Positions 8,295 to 17,398 are shown, counted from the first letter of the stretch. The stretch: DNA of 52,283 nucleotides from Methylobacterium crusticola (GCF_003574465.1 NZ_QOWC01000026.1:1-52283), one strand, 5' to 3'. Made by a program: numbers and translations. Notes: generated from the letters alone by a model not told the origin.

Positions 8295-9503
8295 TCAGAG
8301 CCCCAGGATCGCCTTCGCGATGATGTTCTTCTGGATCTCGTTCGAGCCGCCGTAGATCGAGATCTTGCGCCAGTTGAAGTAGGTCGGCGCCGCCGGCGCG
8401 GCCCAGTCGGGGCCGATCGGGGGCTCGTTCGAGGGGTGCTCGGCCTCGTCCTCCTCGGGCGCGAAGGGCAGCACGTAGGGCCCCACCACCTCGAGCAGCA
8501 GCTCGGTGGTCGCCTGCTGGATCTCCGAGCCCTTGATCTTGAGGATCGAGGAGGCCGGGTCCGGCTTGCCCTTCTCGCGCTTGCGCTCGGCCGCGACGAC
8601 GCGCAGCTGCGTCATCTCGAGGGCCTTGAGCTCGATCTCCAGGGCGGCGAGCTTCTCGCGGAAGCGCGGGTCCTCCAGGATCGGCGTGTCGCCGACCCGC
8701 TCCAGGGCCGCGAGTTCCTTGAGGCGCCGAATGCGCTGCTTGGAGACGCCGACGCGGGCGATGTTGGTGCGCTCGTTGCCGAGCAGGAACTTGGCGTAGT
8801 CCCAGCCCCTGTTCTCCTGGCCGACGAGGTTCTCGACCGGCACGCGCACGTCGTCGAAGAACACCTCGTTGACCTCGCGGCCGCCGTCGATGGTCTGGAT
8901 CGGCCGCACCGTGATGCCGGGCGTCGTCATGTCGATGAGCAGGAAGCTGATGCCCTCCTGCTTCTTGACCGTGGTGTCGGTGCGCACGAGGCAGAAGATC
9001 CAGTCGGCGTACTGGCCGAGCGTGGTCCAGGTCTTCTGGCCGTTGACGACGTAGTGGTCGCCGTCGCGCACCGCGCGGGTCTTCAGCGAGGCGAGGTCCG
9101 AGCCGGCCCCGGGCTCGGAGAAGCCCTGGCACCACCAATCGTCGAGGTTGGCGATGCGCGGCAGGTAATGCGCCTTCTGCGCCTCGTTGCCGAACTGGGC
9201 GATCACCGGCCCGACCATGTAGACGCCGAACTGCAGCGGCGAGGGCGCCGGGAAGCTCTGCAGCTCGTCGAGGAAGATGTACTGGCGCACCGGGTCCCAG
9301 CCCGTGCCGCCCCACTCGACGGGCCAGTTCGGCACCGCCCAGCCCTGTCTGTTGAGGATCTTCTGCCAGGTGACGATGTCGTCCTTCGACGGGTGGCGCC
9401 CGTCGACGAGCTTCTGGCGGATCTCGTCCGGCAGGTTCTCCTTGAAGAAGCTGCGGACTTCCTCGCGGAAAGCCCGCTCCTCGGGGGTGAAGCGAAGGTC
9501 CAT
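8295..9503 (-). CDS. acyl-CoA dehydrogenase, PimC-like large subunit
   Basis: 402 aa. A canonical FAD-binding SEPGAGSDLASLKTRA is at ~141-156, VNGQKTWTT follows, and the C-terminus YGGSNEIQKNIIAKAILGL is the usual FAD/dimer motif. An Arg/Lys-rich inserted helix around residues 255-320 and the EEDEAEHPSNEPP loop are characteristic of the PimC-type large subunit. The start is set by AAGGAGG at 6-7 bp. It follows the FadB-type gene after 197 bp, so it may have its own promoter or a long intercistronic leader. It probably dehydrogenates dicarboxylyl- or long-chain acyl-CoA together with the product of 7101-8249. Confidence 0.85.
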   Translation of the reverse strand: MDLRFTPEERAFREEVRSFFKENLPDEIRQKLVDGRHPSKDDIVTWQKILNRQGWAVPNWPVEWGGTGWDPVRQYIFLDELQSFPAPSPLQFGVYMVGPVIAQFGNEAQKAHYLPRIANLDDWWCQGFSEPGAGSDLASLKTRAVRDGDHYVVNGQKTWTTLGQYADWIFCLVRTDTTVKKQEGISFLLIDMTTPGITVRPIQTIDGGREVNEVFFDDVRVPVENLVGQENRGWDYAKFLLGNERTNIARVGVSKQRIRRLKELAALERVGDTPILEDPRFREKLAALEIELKALEMTQLRVVAAERKREKGKPDPASSILKIKGSEIQQATTELLLEVVGPYVLPFAPEEDEAEHPSNEPPIGPDWAAPAAPTYFNWRKISIYGGSNEIQKNIIAKAILGL

Positions 9504-9650
9504 GGTTGCCTCCTTGAGGACGTGTCGCGCTGCCGCCCGCGACCGGGCGGCGCTCGGAAATCTGCTGTCGCGGGCGGGCCCGCCCCCGTTCGCGCCGGGG
9601 CCGGGCGCCGCCGAGGCTCCCCCGGGAGGCGCGCCCGGCCCGGCGCGAGG

Positions 9651-9680
9651 GGACCGGCCCGCCGCGAGGGCCCCCGGTCC
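9651..9680. repeat. inverted repeat between the FadB-type and PimC-like genes
   Basis: GGACCGG (9651-9657) and CCGGTCC (9674-9680) can pair around a GC-rich 16-nt loop in the 197-bp intercistronic gap. No U-tract follows. It could reduce read-through or protect an mRNA end. Evidence is only the pairing. Confidence 0.3.
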
Positions 9681-9700
9681 GTTGCGGCCGGAACGCGGGC

Positions 9701-11779
9701 TCAGAGGTCCTTGAAGCCCTTGCCCTCGCCCGCCAGCCGCTCCAGCAGGGCCGCGGGCTCGAAGTCGTCGCCGTACTCGGCCTGGTAGGCCCGCAGGCGC
9801 TCAAGCACCTTCGGCAGCCCGATCGTGTCGGCCCAGAACATCGGGCCGCCGCGGTAGACCGGCCAGCCGTAGCCGTTGATCCACACGATATCGATGTCGG
9901 ACGCCCGGATCGCCTTGCCCTCCTCCAGGATCTTGGCGCCCTCGTTGATCATCGGGTAGAGGCAGCGCTCGAGGATCTCCTGGTCGGATGCCGGCCGGCG
10001 CGCCACGCCCTGGCGCTCCGCCACCCGGGCGATGATCTCCTCGGTGACCCGCGAGGGCGTGGCCCGGCGCTTGGCGTCGTAGTCGTAGAAGCCGGCCGAG
10101 GTCTTCTGGCCGCGGCGGTCCTGCTCGCAGAGCAGGTCGCGCACGCTCTCGGACCGGTTGCTCTCGGGGCTCCAGCCGATGTCGAGGCCGGCGAGGTCGC
10201 TCATGGTGAAGGGCCCCATCGGCAGCCCGAACTCGTGGATCACCCGGTCGACGTCCCAGGGGGTCACGCCCTCGAGGATCAGGCGGTTCGCCTCGCGCTG
10301 GCGCTGGGCCAGCATGCGGTTGCCGACGAAGCCGTGGCAGACGCCGACCAGGACCGCGATCTTGCCGACCTTGCGGCCGGTCTGCATCGCGGTCGCGATC
10401 ACGTCCTTGCCGGTTTTTGCGCCCCGTACCACCTCGAGCAGGCGCATCACGTTGGCGGGCGAGAAGAAGTGCATCCCGATCACGTCGCCGGGACGGCTCG
10501 TCATGCCGGCGATGGCGTCGATGTCGAGGTAGGAGGTGTTCGAGGCGAGGATCGCGCCCGGCTTCGCGATCCGGTCGAGCCTGGAGAAGATCTCCTTCTT
10601 GATCGCCATGTCCTCGTAGACCGCCTCGATCACGAGGTCGCACTCGGCCAGGGCCTCGAGCTCCAGGGTGTCCGTGAGGAGGCCCATGCGGGTCTCGACG
10701 TCCTCGGGCCGCAGGCGGCCCTTCCGGGCGGTGTTCTCGTAGTTCGTCCGGATGGTCCTGAGGCCGCGCTCGAGGGCCTCGCGCTTCATCTCGACGATCG
10801 TGACCGGGATGCCGGCGTTCAGGAAGTTCATCGCGATGCCGCCGCCCATCGTGCCGGCGCCGATGACGCCGACGCGGCGGACCGGGCGGGCGGGCGTGTC
10901 CTCGGGCACGTCCGGGATCTTGGCGGTCTGGCGCTCGGCGAAGAAGACGTGGCGCTGGGCCGCCGACTGCGTGCCGGAGACGAGCTTCAGGAACTGCTCG
11001 CGCTCGAAGGCGAGCCCCTGCTCGAAGGGAAGCCGGCAGGCCGCCTCGACGCTGGCGATGCAGGCCTCCGGCGCCTCGAAGCCGCGGGTCTTGCGGGCGT
11101 TCTCCTGGCGGAAGGCCTCGAACAGGCCGGGATCGTCGCGCCCCTCCGCGATCCGGTCGTCCCGGTCGCGGATCCTGGTCAGGGGGCGCCCCTCGGCGAC
11201 GACCCGCTCCGCGAAGGCGACCGCGTGGGCGAGGAGGCCCTCCTCGGGCGCCAGCTCGTCGACCAGCCCCATGGCGGCCGCCGCCTCGGCGCCGATCGGC
11301 GACCCGCCCACGATGACCTCGAGGGCCTTGCGCGGCCCGACCACCCGGGGCAGGCGCTGCGTGCCGCCGGCCCCCGGCAGGATGCCGAGCTTGACCTCCG
11401 GCAGGCCGACCTTGGCGGAGGGCACCGCCACCCGGTAGTGGCAGGCGAGCGCCGTTTCGAGGCCCCCGCCGAGGGCGTTGCCGTGGATCGCCGCGACCAC
11501 GGGCTTGCCCGTCGCCTCGATGCGGTTGAGGAGGTCGGGCAGCGAGATGCCGCTCTGCGGCCGGCCGAACTCGGCGATGTCGGCGCCGGCCGAGAACATG
11601 CGCCCGCCGCCGATCAGCACGATCGCCCTCACGGAGGGATCGTCGGACGCGGCCGCGACGGCGCCGCGGATGCCCTCGCGGAGCGCGGCGCCGAGGGCGT
11701 TCACCGGGCCGGAATTCAGGGTCAGGACCGCCACCGCGCCCTCGCGGCGGGTCGAGACCGGGGAAGTGTCTTGCGTCAT
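9701..11779 (-). CDS. FadB/FadJ-type enoyl-CoA hydratase / 3-hydroxyacyl-CoA dehydrogenase
   Basis: 692-aa bifunctional beta-oxidation enzyme. The N-terminal crotonase domain (~1-200) holds the oxyanion-hole GGGRMFSAGADIAEF and both catalytic glutamates (GGGLETALACHYRV and GLPEVKLGILPGAGG). The dehydrogenase domain begins near residue 295 with RRVGVIGAGTMGGGIA (NAD-binding GxGxxG) and has the catalytic His in VIGMHFFSPANVMRLLE. Two C-terminal helical domains follow, the second with the WINGYGWPVYRGGPMFWAD signature. The start at 11779 is preceded by GGAGGAA. It is close in size to PimF-like fusions. It lies 56 bp downstream of the thiolase and should be co-transcribed with it. Confidence 0.93.
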   Translation of the reverse strand: MTQDTSPVSTRREGAVAVLTLNSGPVNALGAALREGIRGAVAAASDDPSVRAIVLIGGGRMFSAGADIAEFGRPQSGISLPDLLNRIEATGKPVVAAIHGNALGGGLETALACHYRVAVPSAKVGLPEVKLGILPGAGGTQRLPRVVGPRKALEVIVGGSPIGAEAAAAMGLVDELAPEEGLLAHAVAFAERVVAEGRPLTRIRDRDDRIAEGRDDPGLFEAFRQENARKTRGFEAPEACIASVEAACRLPFEQGLAFEREQFLKLVSGTQSAAQRHVFFAERQTAKIPDVPEDTPARPVRRVGVIGAGTMGGGIAMNFLNAGIPVTIVEMKREALERGLRTIRTNYENTARKGRLRPEDVETRMGLLTDTLELEALAECDLVIEAVYEDMAIKKEIFSRLDRIAKPGAILASNTSYLDIDAIAGMTSRPGDVIGMHFFSPANVMRLLEVVRGAKTGKDVIATAMQTGRKVGKIAVLVGVCHGFVGNRMLAQRQREANRLILEGVTPWDVDRVIHEFGLPMGPFTMSDLAGLDIGWSPESNRSESVRDLLCEQDRRGQKTSAGFYDYDAKRRATPSRVTEEIIARVAERQGVARRPASDQEILERCLYPMINEGAKILEEGKAIRASDIDIVWINGYGWPVYRGGPMFWADTIGLPKVLERLRAYQAEYGDDFEPAALLERLAGEGKGFKDL

Positions 11780-11835
11780 GCCAGGTTCCTCCGGGCGGGC
11801 GCCCTCCCGGCGCCGTTCCGAGACGAGCGTGTCGG

Positions 11836-13038
11836 TCAGTAGATCTCGAACAGGCCGGCGGCGCCCATGCCGCCGCCGACGCACATCGTGACCACGCCGT
11901 ACCTGGCGCCGCGGCGGCGGCCTTCCAGCAGGATGTGGCCGGTCATGCGCGCGCCCGACATGCCGTAGGGGTGGCCGATCGAGATGGCGCCGCCGTCGAC
12001 GTTGAGCCGCTCGTCCGGGATGCCGAGGCGGTCGCGGCAGTACAGCACCTGGCTGGCGAAGGCCTCGTTCAGCTCCCAGAGGTCGATGTCGTCGACCGAG
12101 AGGCCGTGCTGCCGGAGGAGCTTGGGCACCGCGAAGACCGGGCCGATGCCCATCTCGTCGGGGTTGCAGCCCGCCACCGCGATGCCCCGGTAGGCGCCGA
12201 GGGGCTGGAGCCCGCGGCGCTCCGCCTCGCGCGCCTCCATCAGCACCACCGCCGCCGCGCCGTCCGAGAGCTGGCTGGCGTTGCCGGCGGTGATGAAGCG
12301 CCCCTCCTTCACCCGCTGGCCGTCCTTGAAGACGGGCTTGAGCCCCTGGAGGTCCTCGAGCCGGGTCTGGGGCCGGTTGCCCTCGTCCTGGGACAGGGTG
12401 ACGTCCTTGTGGGAGACCTGGCCGGTCGCCTTGTCGGCCACCGCCATCCGGGTCGTCACGGGCACGATCTCGTCGGCGAAGCGGCCGGCCGCCTGCGCGT
12501 CGGCCGTGCGGCCCTGCGAGCGGAGCGCGTAGGCGTCCTGCGCCTCGCGGCCGACGCCGTAACGCTCCGCCACGGTCTCGGCCGTCTCGATCATCGTCAT
12601 GTAGATCGCCGGCACGTGCGCGGCGAGCCAGGGATCGGCGGCGCGGAAGCGGTTGATCTTGTCGTTCTGCACGAGGGAGATCGACTCGAGGCCACCCCCC
12701 ACCGCGACGTCGATCCCGTCGGTGATGATCTCCTTGGCGGCGGTGGCGATGGCCATCAGGCCCGAGGCGCATTGCCGGTCGAGGCTCATCCCGGCCACGC
12801 TCTCCGGGAGCCCGGCCCGCAAAGCCGCCTGGCGCGCGACGTTGCCGCCGGCCGAGCCCTGCTGGAGGGCCGCCCCCATCACCACGTCGCCGATCTCGGC
12901 CGGGTCGATGCCGGCGCGCCGGACGGCCTCCGCGATGGCGTGGCCGCCGAGCGCCTGCGCCTGCGTGTCGTTGAAGGCGCCCCGGTAGGCCTTGCCGATG
13001 GGCGTGCGCGCGGTCGAGACGATGACGGCTTCCCGCAT
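11836..13038 (-). CDS. acetyl-CoA acyltransferase (3-ketoacyl-CoA thiolase)
   Basis: Cleaves 3-ketoacyl-CoA with CoA to release acetyl-CoA, the last step of each beta-oxidation turn. The 400-aa protein has the nucleophile Cys90 in SLDRQCASG, the [19 protein letters not shown] block with the catalytic His, and the C-terminal [13 protein letters not shown] with the second catalytic Cys. It is first in the leftward thiolase, FadB-type, PimC-like, PimD-like gene set, matching the content of the R. palustris pim operon. Its promoter must lie in 13039-13269; a TTGCGG-N17-GATAAG pair on the minus strand (about 13097-13125) is a candidate. Confidence 0.93.
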   Translation of the reverse strand: MREAVIVSTARTPIGKAYRGAFNDTQAQALGGHAIAEAVRRAGIDPAEIGDVVMGAALQQGSAGGNVARQAALRAGLPESVAGMSLDRQCASGLMAIATAAKEIITDGIDVAVGGGLESISLVQNDKINRFRAADPWLAAHVPAIYMTMIETAETVAERYGVGREAQDAYALRSQGRTADAQAAGRFADEIVPVTTRMAVADKATGQVSHKDVTLSQDEGNRPQTRLEDLQGLKPVFKDGQRVKEGRFITAGNASQLSDGAAAVVLMEAREAERRGLQPLGAYRGIAVAGCNPDEMGIGPVFAVPKLLRQHGLSVDDIDLWELNEAFASQVLYCRDRLGIPDERLNVDGGAISIGHPYGMSGARMTGHILLEGRRRGARYGVVTMCVGGGMGAAGLFEIY

Positions 13039-13126
13039 CTTGAGTTTCCTCCCTAGGGCCCCGTCGCCCCTGTGGAGCCGGCGGGTCTCCGATCACTTAT
13101 CGAGGATTGGGTATGGAGCCGCAAGA

Positions 13127-13141
13127 CCCCGAAACGCGGGG
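13127..13141. repeat. 15-bp inverted repeat in the thiolase upstream region
   Basis: CCCCG-AAACG-CGGGG, with 5-bp arms. It lies about 90 bp upstream of the leftward thiolase start and just upstream of the candidate -35. It could be a regulator site or chance in GC-rich DNA. Confidence 0.3.
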
Positions 13142-13186
13142 CAAAACCAAGGGGCGCCGACCAGTTCCTCCCGTCCGTGCCGCCGC

Positions 13187-13233
13187 GTTTTCGAAAAGGC
13201 GGCTTGCTTAATCGCTATACAGAGCTAAGGTCC
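13187..13233 (+). promoter_or_regulatory. promoter/operator-like module B before the SDR gene
   Basis: GTTTTCGAAA at 13187-13196 is part of the perfect palindrome TTTTCGAAAA (13188-13197). CGG at 13200, CTTGCTT at 13203-13209 and GCTAAGGTCC at 13224-13233 follow. Every offset equals that of module A at 5677-5723 (13, then 24 bases), while the DNA between differs. The palindrome also sits in the upstream region of the divergent thiolase, so one site could control both directions. Confidence 0.55.
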
Positions 13234-13269
13234 CGGCAAAACGCAAGACCTGATTTGGGAGAACGCGCC

Positions 13270-14037
13270 GTGCCGCTCTTCGATCTCTCCGGCCGCGTGG
13301 CGGTCGTCACCGGCTCGTCCCGCGGCATCGGGCGCGCCATCGCCGAGCGGCTCGCCGAGCACGGCGCCACGGTGGTGATCTCCTCCCGCAAGGCCGAGGC
13401 CTGCGCGCCCGTGGCGGCGGCCATCAACGCGGCCCACGGCGAGGGCCGGGCCGTCGTGACGCCGGCCAGCATCTCGTCGAAGTCCGACCTGGAGCGCCTC
13501 GCCCGCAGCACCGAGGAGCGCTTCGGCCGGATCGACGTGCTGGTCTGCAACGCCGCCTCGAACCCCTATTACGGGCCCATGAGCGGCATCGCGGACGAGC
13601 AGTTCCGCAAGATCCTCGACAACAACGTGGTGGCCAGCCACTGGCTGATCGGCTTCGCGGCGCCCGGGATGATCGCCCGGCGGGACGGGGCGATCATCAT
13701 CGTGTCGTCGGTGGGCGGCCTGAAGGGTTCGGGGGTCATCGGCGCCTACAACATCTCCAAGGCCGCCGACTTCCAGCTCGCCCGCAACCTCGCGGTGGAG
13801 CTCGGGCCGCACAACGTGCGGGTGAACTGCATCGCCCCGGGCCTGATCCGGACCGACTTCGCCCGGGCGCTCTGGGAGGACCCGGCCTCCTACGCTGCCT
13901 ACACGGCCCGCACGCCGCTCGGGCGCATCGGCCAGCCGGACGAGATCGCGGGCGCCGCCGTGTTCCTGGCGAGCCCCGCCGGGGCCTTCATGACCGGCCA
14001 GAGCATCGTCGTCGACGGAGGCCAGACCATCACCTGA
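13270..14037 (+). CDS. short-chain dehydrogenase/reductase (SDR)
   Basis: 255-aa classical SDR, NAD(P)-dependent. TGSSRGIG is at 14-21 (cofactor), NAAS near 94-97, a Ser at 146-147, and Tyr160-x3-Lys164. The C-terminus AVFLASPAGAFMTGQSIVVDGGQTI is typical. The GTG at 13270 is selected because GGGAG lies eight bases upstream and the FDLSGRVAVVTG core begins right after it; upstream frame extension runs through non-coding promoter DNA. Placed with acyl-CoA genes, it probably reduces or oxidises a 3-hydroxyacyl-CoA or a related alcohol; the exact substrate cannot be read from sequence. The acyl-CoA ligase gene starts 50 bp downstream and is likely co-transcribed. Confidence 0.88.
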   Translation: MPLFDLSGRVAVVTGSSRGIGRAIAERLAEHGATVVISSRKAEACAPVAAAINAAHGEGRAVVTPASISSKSDLERLARSTEERFGRIDVLVCNAASNPYYGPMSGIADEQFRKILDNNVVASHWLIGFAAPGMIARRDGAIIIVSSVGGLKGSGVIGAYNISKAADFQLARNLAVELGPHNVRVNCIAPGLIRTDFARALWEDPASYAAYTARTPLGRIGQPDEIAGAAVFLASPAGAFMTGQSIVVDGGQTIT

Positions 14038-14087
14038 GCCCGCGACAGCCGGAGAGCCGCGACCCCACGACGACCGAGAGCCCGCCG

Positions 14088-15827
14088 ATGACCGAGCCGT
14101 CCGCCCCCGCGACGAAGCCCTGGCCCGCCCTGTCCCTGGCGGAGGCGACCGCGCGCCTGACGGCGCCCGGGTCGCCCTTCGCGATGGGCGAGGCCGTGAT
14201 CCGCGGCGTGCCGACCCGGATCTGGACCGCCGCCCCGCCGACCCTGCGCGACGTCTTCCTGGCCGGCCGGGCGCACGGGCCGAAGACCTTCCTGGTCTAC
14301 GAGGACGACCGGGCGAGCTTCGAGGCCTTCTCCCGCGCGACGCTCGCCCTCGCCGACGACCTCGTGCGCGGCGGCGTCAGGCCCGGCGACCGCGTCGCCA
14401 TCGCGATGCGCAACCTGCCCGAATGGCCGGTGGCGTTCTTCGCCGCCCTCCTCGCCGGGGCGATCGCGACGCCGCTCAACGCCTGGTGGACAGGCCCCGA
14501 GCTCGACCACGGCTTCGCCGATTCCGGCGCCGTGGCGGCGATCGTCGACGAGGAGCGCCTCGCCCGCATCGCGGAGCGCCGCGGCGCCTACCCGGCCCTC
14601 GGCCGGGTGCTGGTCGCCCGGGCGCCGGCGCCCGCGGGGGCGCGGGGCGTCGAGAGCCTGACCGACGTGATCGGCCCGGTCGCGGCCTGGGCCGGGCTGC
14701 CCGAGGGCCGCCTGCCCGACATCGGAACGGAGCCAGAGGATCCCGCGACGCTGTTCTACACCTCGGGGACCACGGGCCGCTCCAAGGGCGCCGTCGGCAC
14801 CCATCGCGGCGGCGCCTGCGCGGTGCTGGCCCACCCCTTCTCGGCGGCCCGCTCGTTCGTGCGCCGGGGCGAGCCGGTGCCGGCGCCCGACCCGGCGGCG
14901 CCCCAGAAGGTCGCGCTGCTCTCGATCCCGCTGTTCCACGTCACGGGCTGCTTCGCCACGCTGGTGACGAGCCTCCACCGCGGCTCGCGCCTCGTGATGA
15001 TGCGGCGCTGGGACCTCGCGGGGGCGCTCGCGTTGATCGAGCGGGAGCGCTGCACCAGCGCGGGCGGCGTGCCGACCATCGCGTTCCAGCTCCTCGACGG
15101 GCGCGACGCCGGCACCCACGACCTGTCCTCCCTCGAGACCATCAGCTACGGCGGCGCCCCGGCCCCGGCCGAGCTGGTGCGGCGCCTGCGCGCCGCCTTC
15201 CCGCACGCCCAGCCGGCCACGGGCTGGGGCATGACCGAGACCTCCGGCACCTTCACGCACCACCAGGCCGAGGATTACGTCCACCACCCCGAGAGCTGCG
15301 GCCCGCCGCTGCCGATCTGCGAGGCGAAGTCCGTCGGCCCCGACGAGCGCGACCTGCCGCCCGGCGAGGTCGGCGAGCTGTGGGTCAAGGGCCCGAACGT
15401 GGTGGCGGGCTACTGGAACCGGCCCGAGGCCGACGCCCAGGTCTTCCGCGACGGCTGGATGCGCACCGGCGACCTCGCGCGCGTCGACCCGGAGGGCTTC
15501 GTCACCATCGTCGACCGGGCGAAGGACATGCTGATCCGCGGCGGCGAGAACATCTATTGCGGCGAGGTCGAGAACGCCCTGCACGAGCACCCGGCCGTGG
15601 TGGACGCCGCCGTGGTGGCGATCCCGCACCCGACCCTCGGCGAGGAGCCGGGCGCCGTCGTGGCGCTCGCCCGCGGCCGGGAGGCGACCGAGGAGGAGCT
15701 GCGCGCCTTCGTGGCCGGGCGCCTCGCCGCCTTCAAGGTGCCGGTGCGCATCCTGCTCCGGGACGAGACCCTGCCGCGCAACCCCAACGGGAAGATCCTG
15801 AAGAGCGAGCTGCGCAAGCTGTTCTGA
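14088..15827 (+). CDS. AMP-dependent acyl-CoA synthetase (fatty or dicarboxylic acid-CoA ligase)
   Basis: 579-aa member of the ANL superfamily; activates a carboxylic acid with ATP and CoA through an acyl-adenylate. The phosphate-binding loop LFYTSGTTGRSKGAVGTH is near residues 222-239, the aromatic YGGAPAPAELV and GWGMTETSG motifs follow, the hinge region reads GWMRTGDLARVD, and the catalytic C-terminal Lys lies in NPNGKILKSEL. Located downstream of the SDR and divergent from thiolase/FadB, it is the natural entry enzyme of the pathway, the equivalent of PimA in the pim system, although PimA itself may be of another ligase type. Chain length is not predictable here. Confidence 0.88.
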   Translation: MTEPSAPATKPWPALSLAEATARLTAPGSPFAMGEAVIRGVPTRIWTAAPPTLRDVFLAGRAHGPKTFLVYEDDRASFEAFSRATLALADDLVRGGVRPGDRVAIAMRNLPEWPVAFFAALLAGAIATPLNAWWTGPELDHGFADSGAVAAIVDEERLARIAERRGAYPALGRVLVARAPAPAGARGVESLTDVIGPVAAWAGLPEGRLPDIGTEPEDPATLFYTSGTTGRSKGAVGTHRGGACAVLAHPFSAARSFVRRGEPVPAPDPAAPQKVALLSIPLFHVTGCFATLVTSLHRGSRLVMMRRWDLAGALALIERERCTSAGGVPTIAFQLLDGRDAGTHDLSSLETISYGGAPAPAELVRRLRAAFPHAQPATGWGMTETSGTFTHHQAEDYVHHPESCGPPLPICEAKSVGPDERDLPPGEVGELWVKGPNVVAGYWNRPEADAQVFRDGWMRTGDLARVDPEGFVTIVDRAKDMLIRGGENIYCGEVENALHEHPAVVDAAVVAIPHPTLGEEPGAVVALARGREATEEELRAFVAGRLAAFKVPVRILLRDETLPRNPNGKILKSELRKLF

Positions 15828-15886
15828 GCCGGCGGACGCCGCTCCGGGAGGGCGGCCCGCGCGGGGCGGGCCGGCGGCGCCGCGCC

Positions 15887-17398
15887 CTACTCGGCCGCGA
15901 ACAGCCCGGCCGGCTCCCCGGCCGCGCCCTTGGGATCGCCCGGTGCGGTCTCGCAGCCGAGGGCCGGCAGGGCGACGACGCGGTTGCCGCGGAAATCCGT
16001 GCGGCACACGGCGGCGCCCCGGCTCTCGACGTAGGCGAGGAGCCGGCGCGCCCGGCCGGGGGAGCGCGAGCCGATGGCCCGGGCGAGCGCGTCGTCCGAG
16101 GGACAGGGCGCGCCCGCCCGCGCCGCCCGGGCGAGCAGCAGGAACAGGCCCTGCACCTCCTCGGGCAGGCCGGCGCAGGCCGCCATGACGGCGTCCGCCT
16201 CCGCGCCGGCCTCCGGGCCGGCCTCGTCCACCCCGGCCCGCGCGATGGCGAGGCGGCGGCGGAAGCGGCCGAGATCGAGGGGCTCGGGCCCGACGCGGCG
16301 CATCCGGCAGCGCACCAGGAAATCCTGGTAGAGCACCGCGACCGGGTGGTGCGCGGCGTCCGGATCGGCCGCGATCTCCCGCAGGATCGCGGCGAGCGCC
16401 GCCTCGCGCTCCGCCCCGCCGAGGGCGGGCGCCTCCTCGGCCGGCGCCTGCGGCGGCCGGTACTGGGCGAGCTGCTGCAGGAGGTCGCCCGGCGAGGGCC
16501 GGGGCGCGGGCGCCGGGCGCGGCGCCGGCATCCAGGCGGCCTCGGCCTCGGAGGGCGTCAGGATCAGCTCCCGCAGGTCGCCGGCCGTCGGGCCCGGCAG
16601 GGGCACGAGCCGGGGGCTCGTCGAGCGGGCCGAGGTCTCGACCGGGCCGATGGCGAGCGGCAGCGGGCGCTTCGAGAGGGCCGGCCCCAGGGCGATGAAC
16701 TGGCCGCGGGCGAGGTCGCGGAAGCTCTCGGCCTGGCGCCGCTCCAGGCCGAGGAGGTCGGCGGCCCGGGCCATGTCGATGTCGAGGAAGGTGCGGCCCA
16801 TCAGGAAGTTCGAGGCCTCGGCGGCGACGTTCTTGGCGAGCTTGGCGAGGCGCTGCGTGGCGATGATGCCGGCGAGCCCGCGCTTGCGGCCGCGGCACAT
16901 CAGGTTCGTCATGGCGCCGAGGGACGCCTTGCGGGCCTCGTCCGAGACCTCGCCGGCGGCTGCGGGCGCGAAGAGCTGCGCCTCGTCCACCACGACGAGC
17001 ACCGGGTACCAATGGTCGCGCTCGGCCTCGAACAGCCCGCCCAGGAAGGCGGCGGCGGCCCGCATCTGCGCCTCGACGTCGAGGCTCTCCAGGGTCAGCA
17101 CCACGGAGACGCGGTGCGCCCGCACCCGGGCGGCGATGCGCTGGAGGTCGGCCTCGCCGTGGTCGCCCTCGACCACCACGTGGCCGTAGCGCTCCGCCAG
17201 GGTGACGAAGTCGCCCTCGGGGTCGATCACCACCTGCTGCACGTGGGCGGCGCTCTGCTCGAGGAGGCGGCGCAGGAGGTGCGACTTGCCGGACCCCGAA
17301 TTGCCCTGCACCAGGAGGCGGGTCGCCAGGAGCTCCTCCAGATCGAGGGCGGCCGGCTGGCCGCCGGTCGCCACCCCCATCTCGACGCTGATCGTCAT
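15887..17398 (-). CDS. HerA-like P-loop ATPase (DUF87-type)
   Basis: 503-aa ATPase of the HerA/FtsK superfamily. Walker A GNSGSGKS is at 32-39, Walker B LVVVDEAQLF ends in Asp138-Glu139, and a CRGRKRGLAGIIATQRLAKL sensor/arginine-finger region follows, as in HerA/VirB4-like helicase cores. A Pro/Ala linker at ~300-335 precedes a C-terminal helical region with a winged-helix-like segment (EVQGLFLLLARAAR...GRARRLLAYVESRG). The usual partner nuclease NurA is not next to it. ATG 17398 is selected over an upstream ATG at 17434 because the conserved ATPase region starts at once. The role may be DNA translocation or repair; similar small HerA-like proteins in alphaproteobacteria are often seen alone. 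Confidence 0.75.
   Translation of the reverse strand: MTISVEMGVATGGQPAALDLEELLATRLLVQGNSGSGKSHLLRRLLEQSAAHVQQVVIDPEGDFVTLAERYGHVVVEGDHGEADLQRIAARVRAHRVSVVLTLESLDVEAQMRAAAAFLGGLFEAERDHWYPVLVVVDEAQLFAPAAAGEVSDEARKASLGAMTNLMCRGRKRGLAGIIATQRLAKLAKNVAAEASNFLMGRTFLDIDMARAADLLGLERRQAESFRDLARGQFIALGPALSKRPLPLAIGPVETSARSTSPRLVPLPGPTAGDLRELILTPSEAEAAWMPAPRPAPAPRPSPGDLLQQLAQYRPPQAPAEEAPALGGAEREAALAAILREIAADPDAAHHPVAVLYQDFLVRCRMRRVGPEPLDLGRFRRRLAIARAGVDEAGPEAGAEADAVMAACAGLPEEVQGLFLLLARAARAGAPCPSDDALARAIGSRSPGRARRLLAYVESRGAAVCRTDFRGNRVVALPALGCETAPGDPKGAAGEPAGLFAAE

Noticed and set aside
13072..13269. Upstream extension of the SDR gene
   Set aside because: It crosses the divergent promoter region and the TTTTCGAAAA palindrome; the SDR core and ribosome site start at 13270.
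15887..17398. Phage or conjugative ATPase from a mobile element
   Set aside because: No integrase, transposase, tra genes or attachment repeats nearby; GC matches surroundings.
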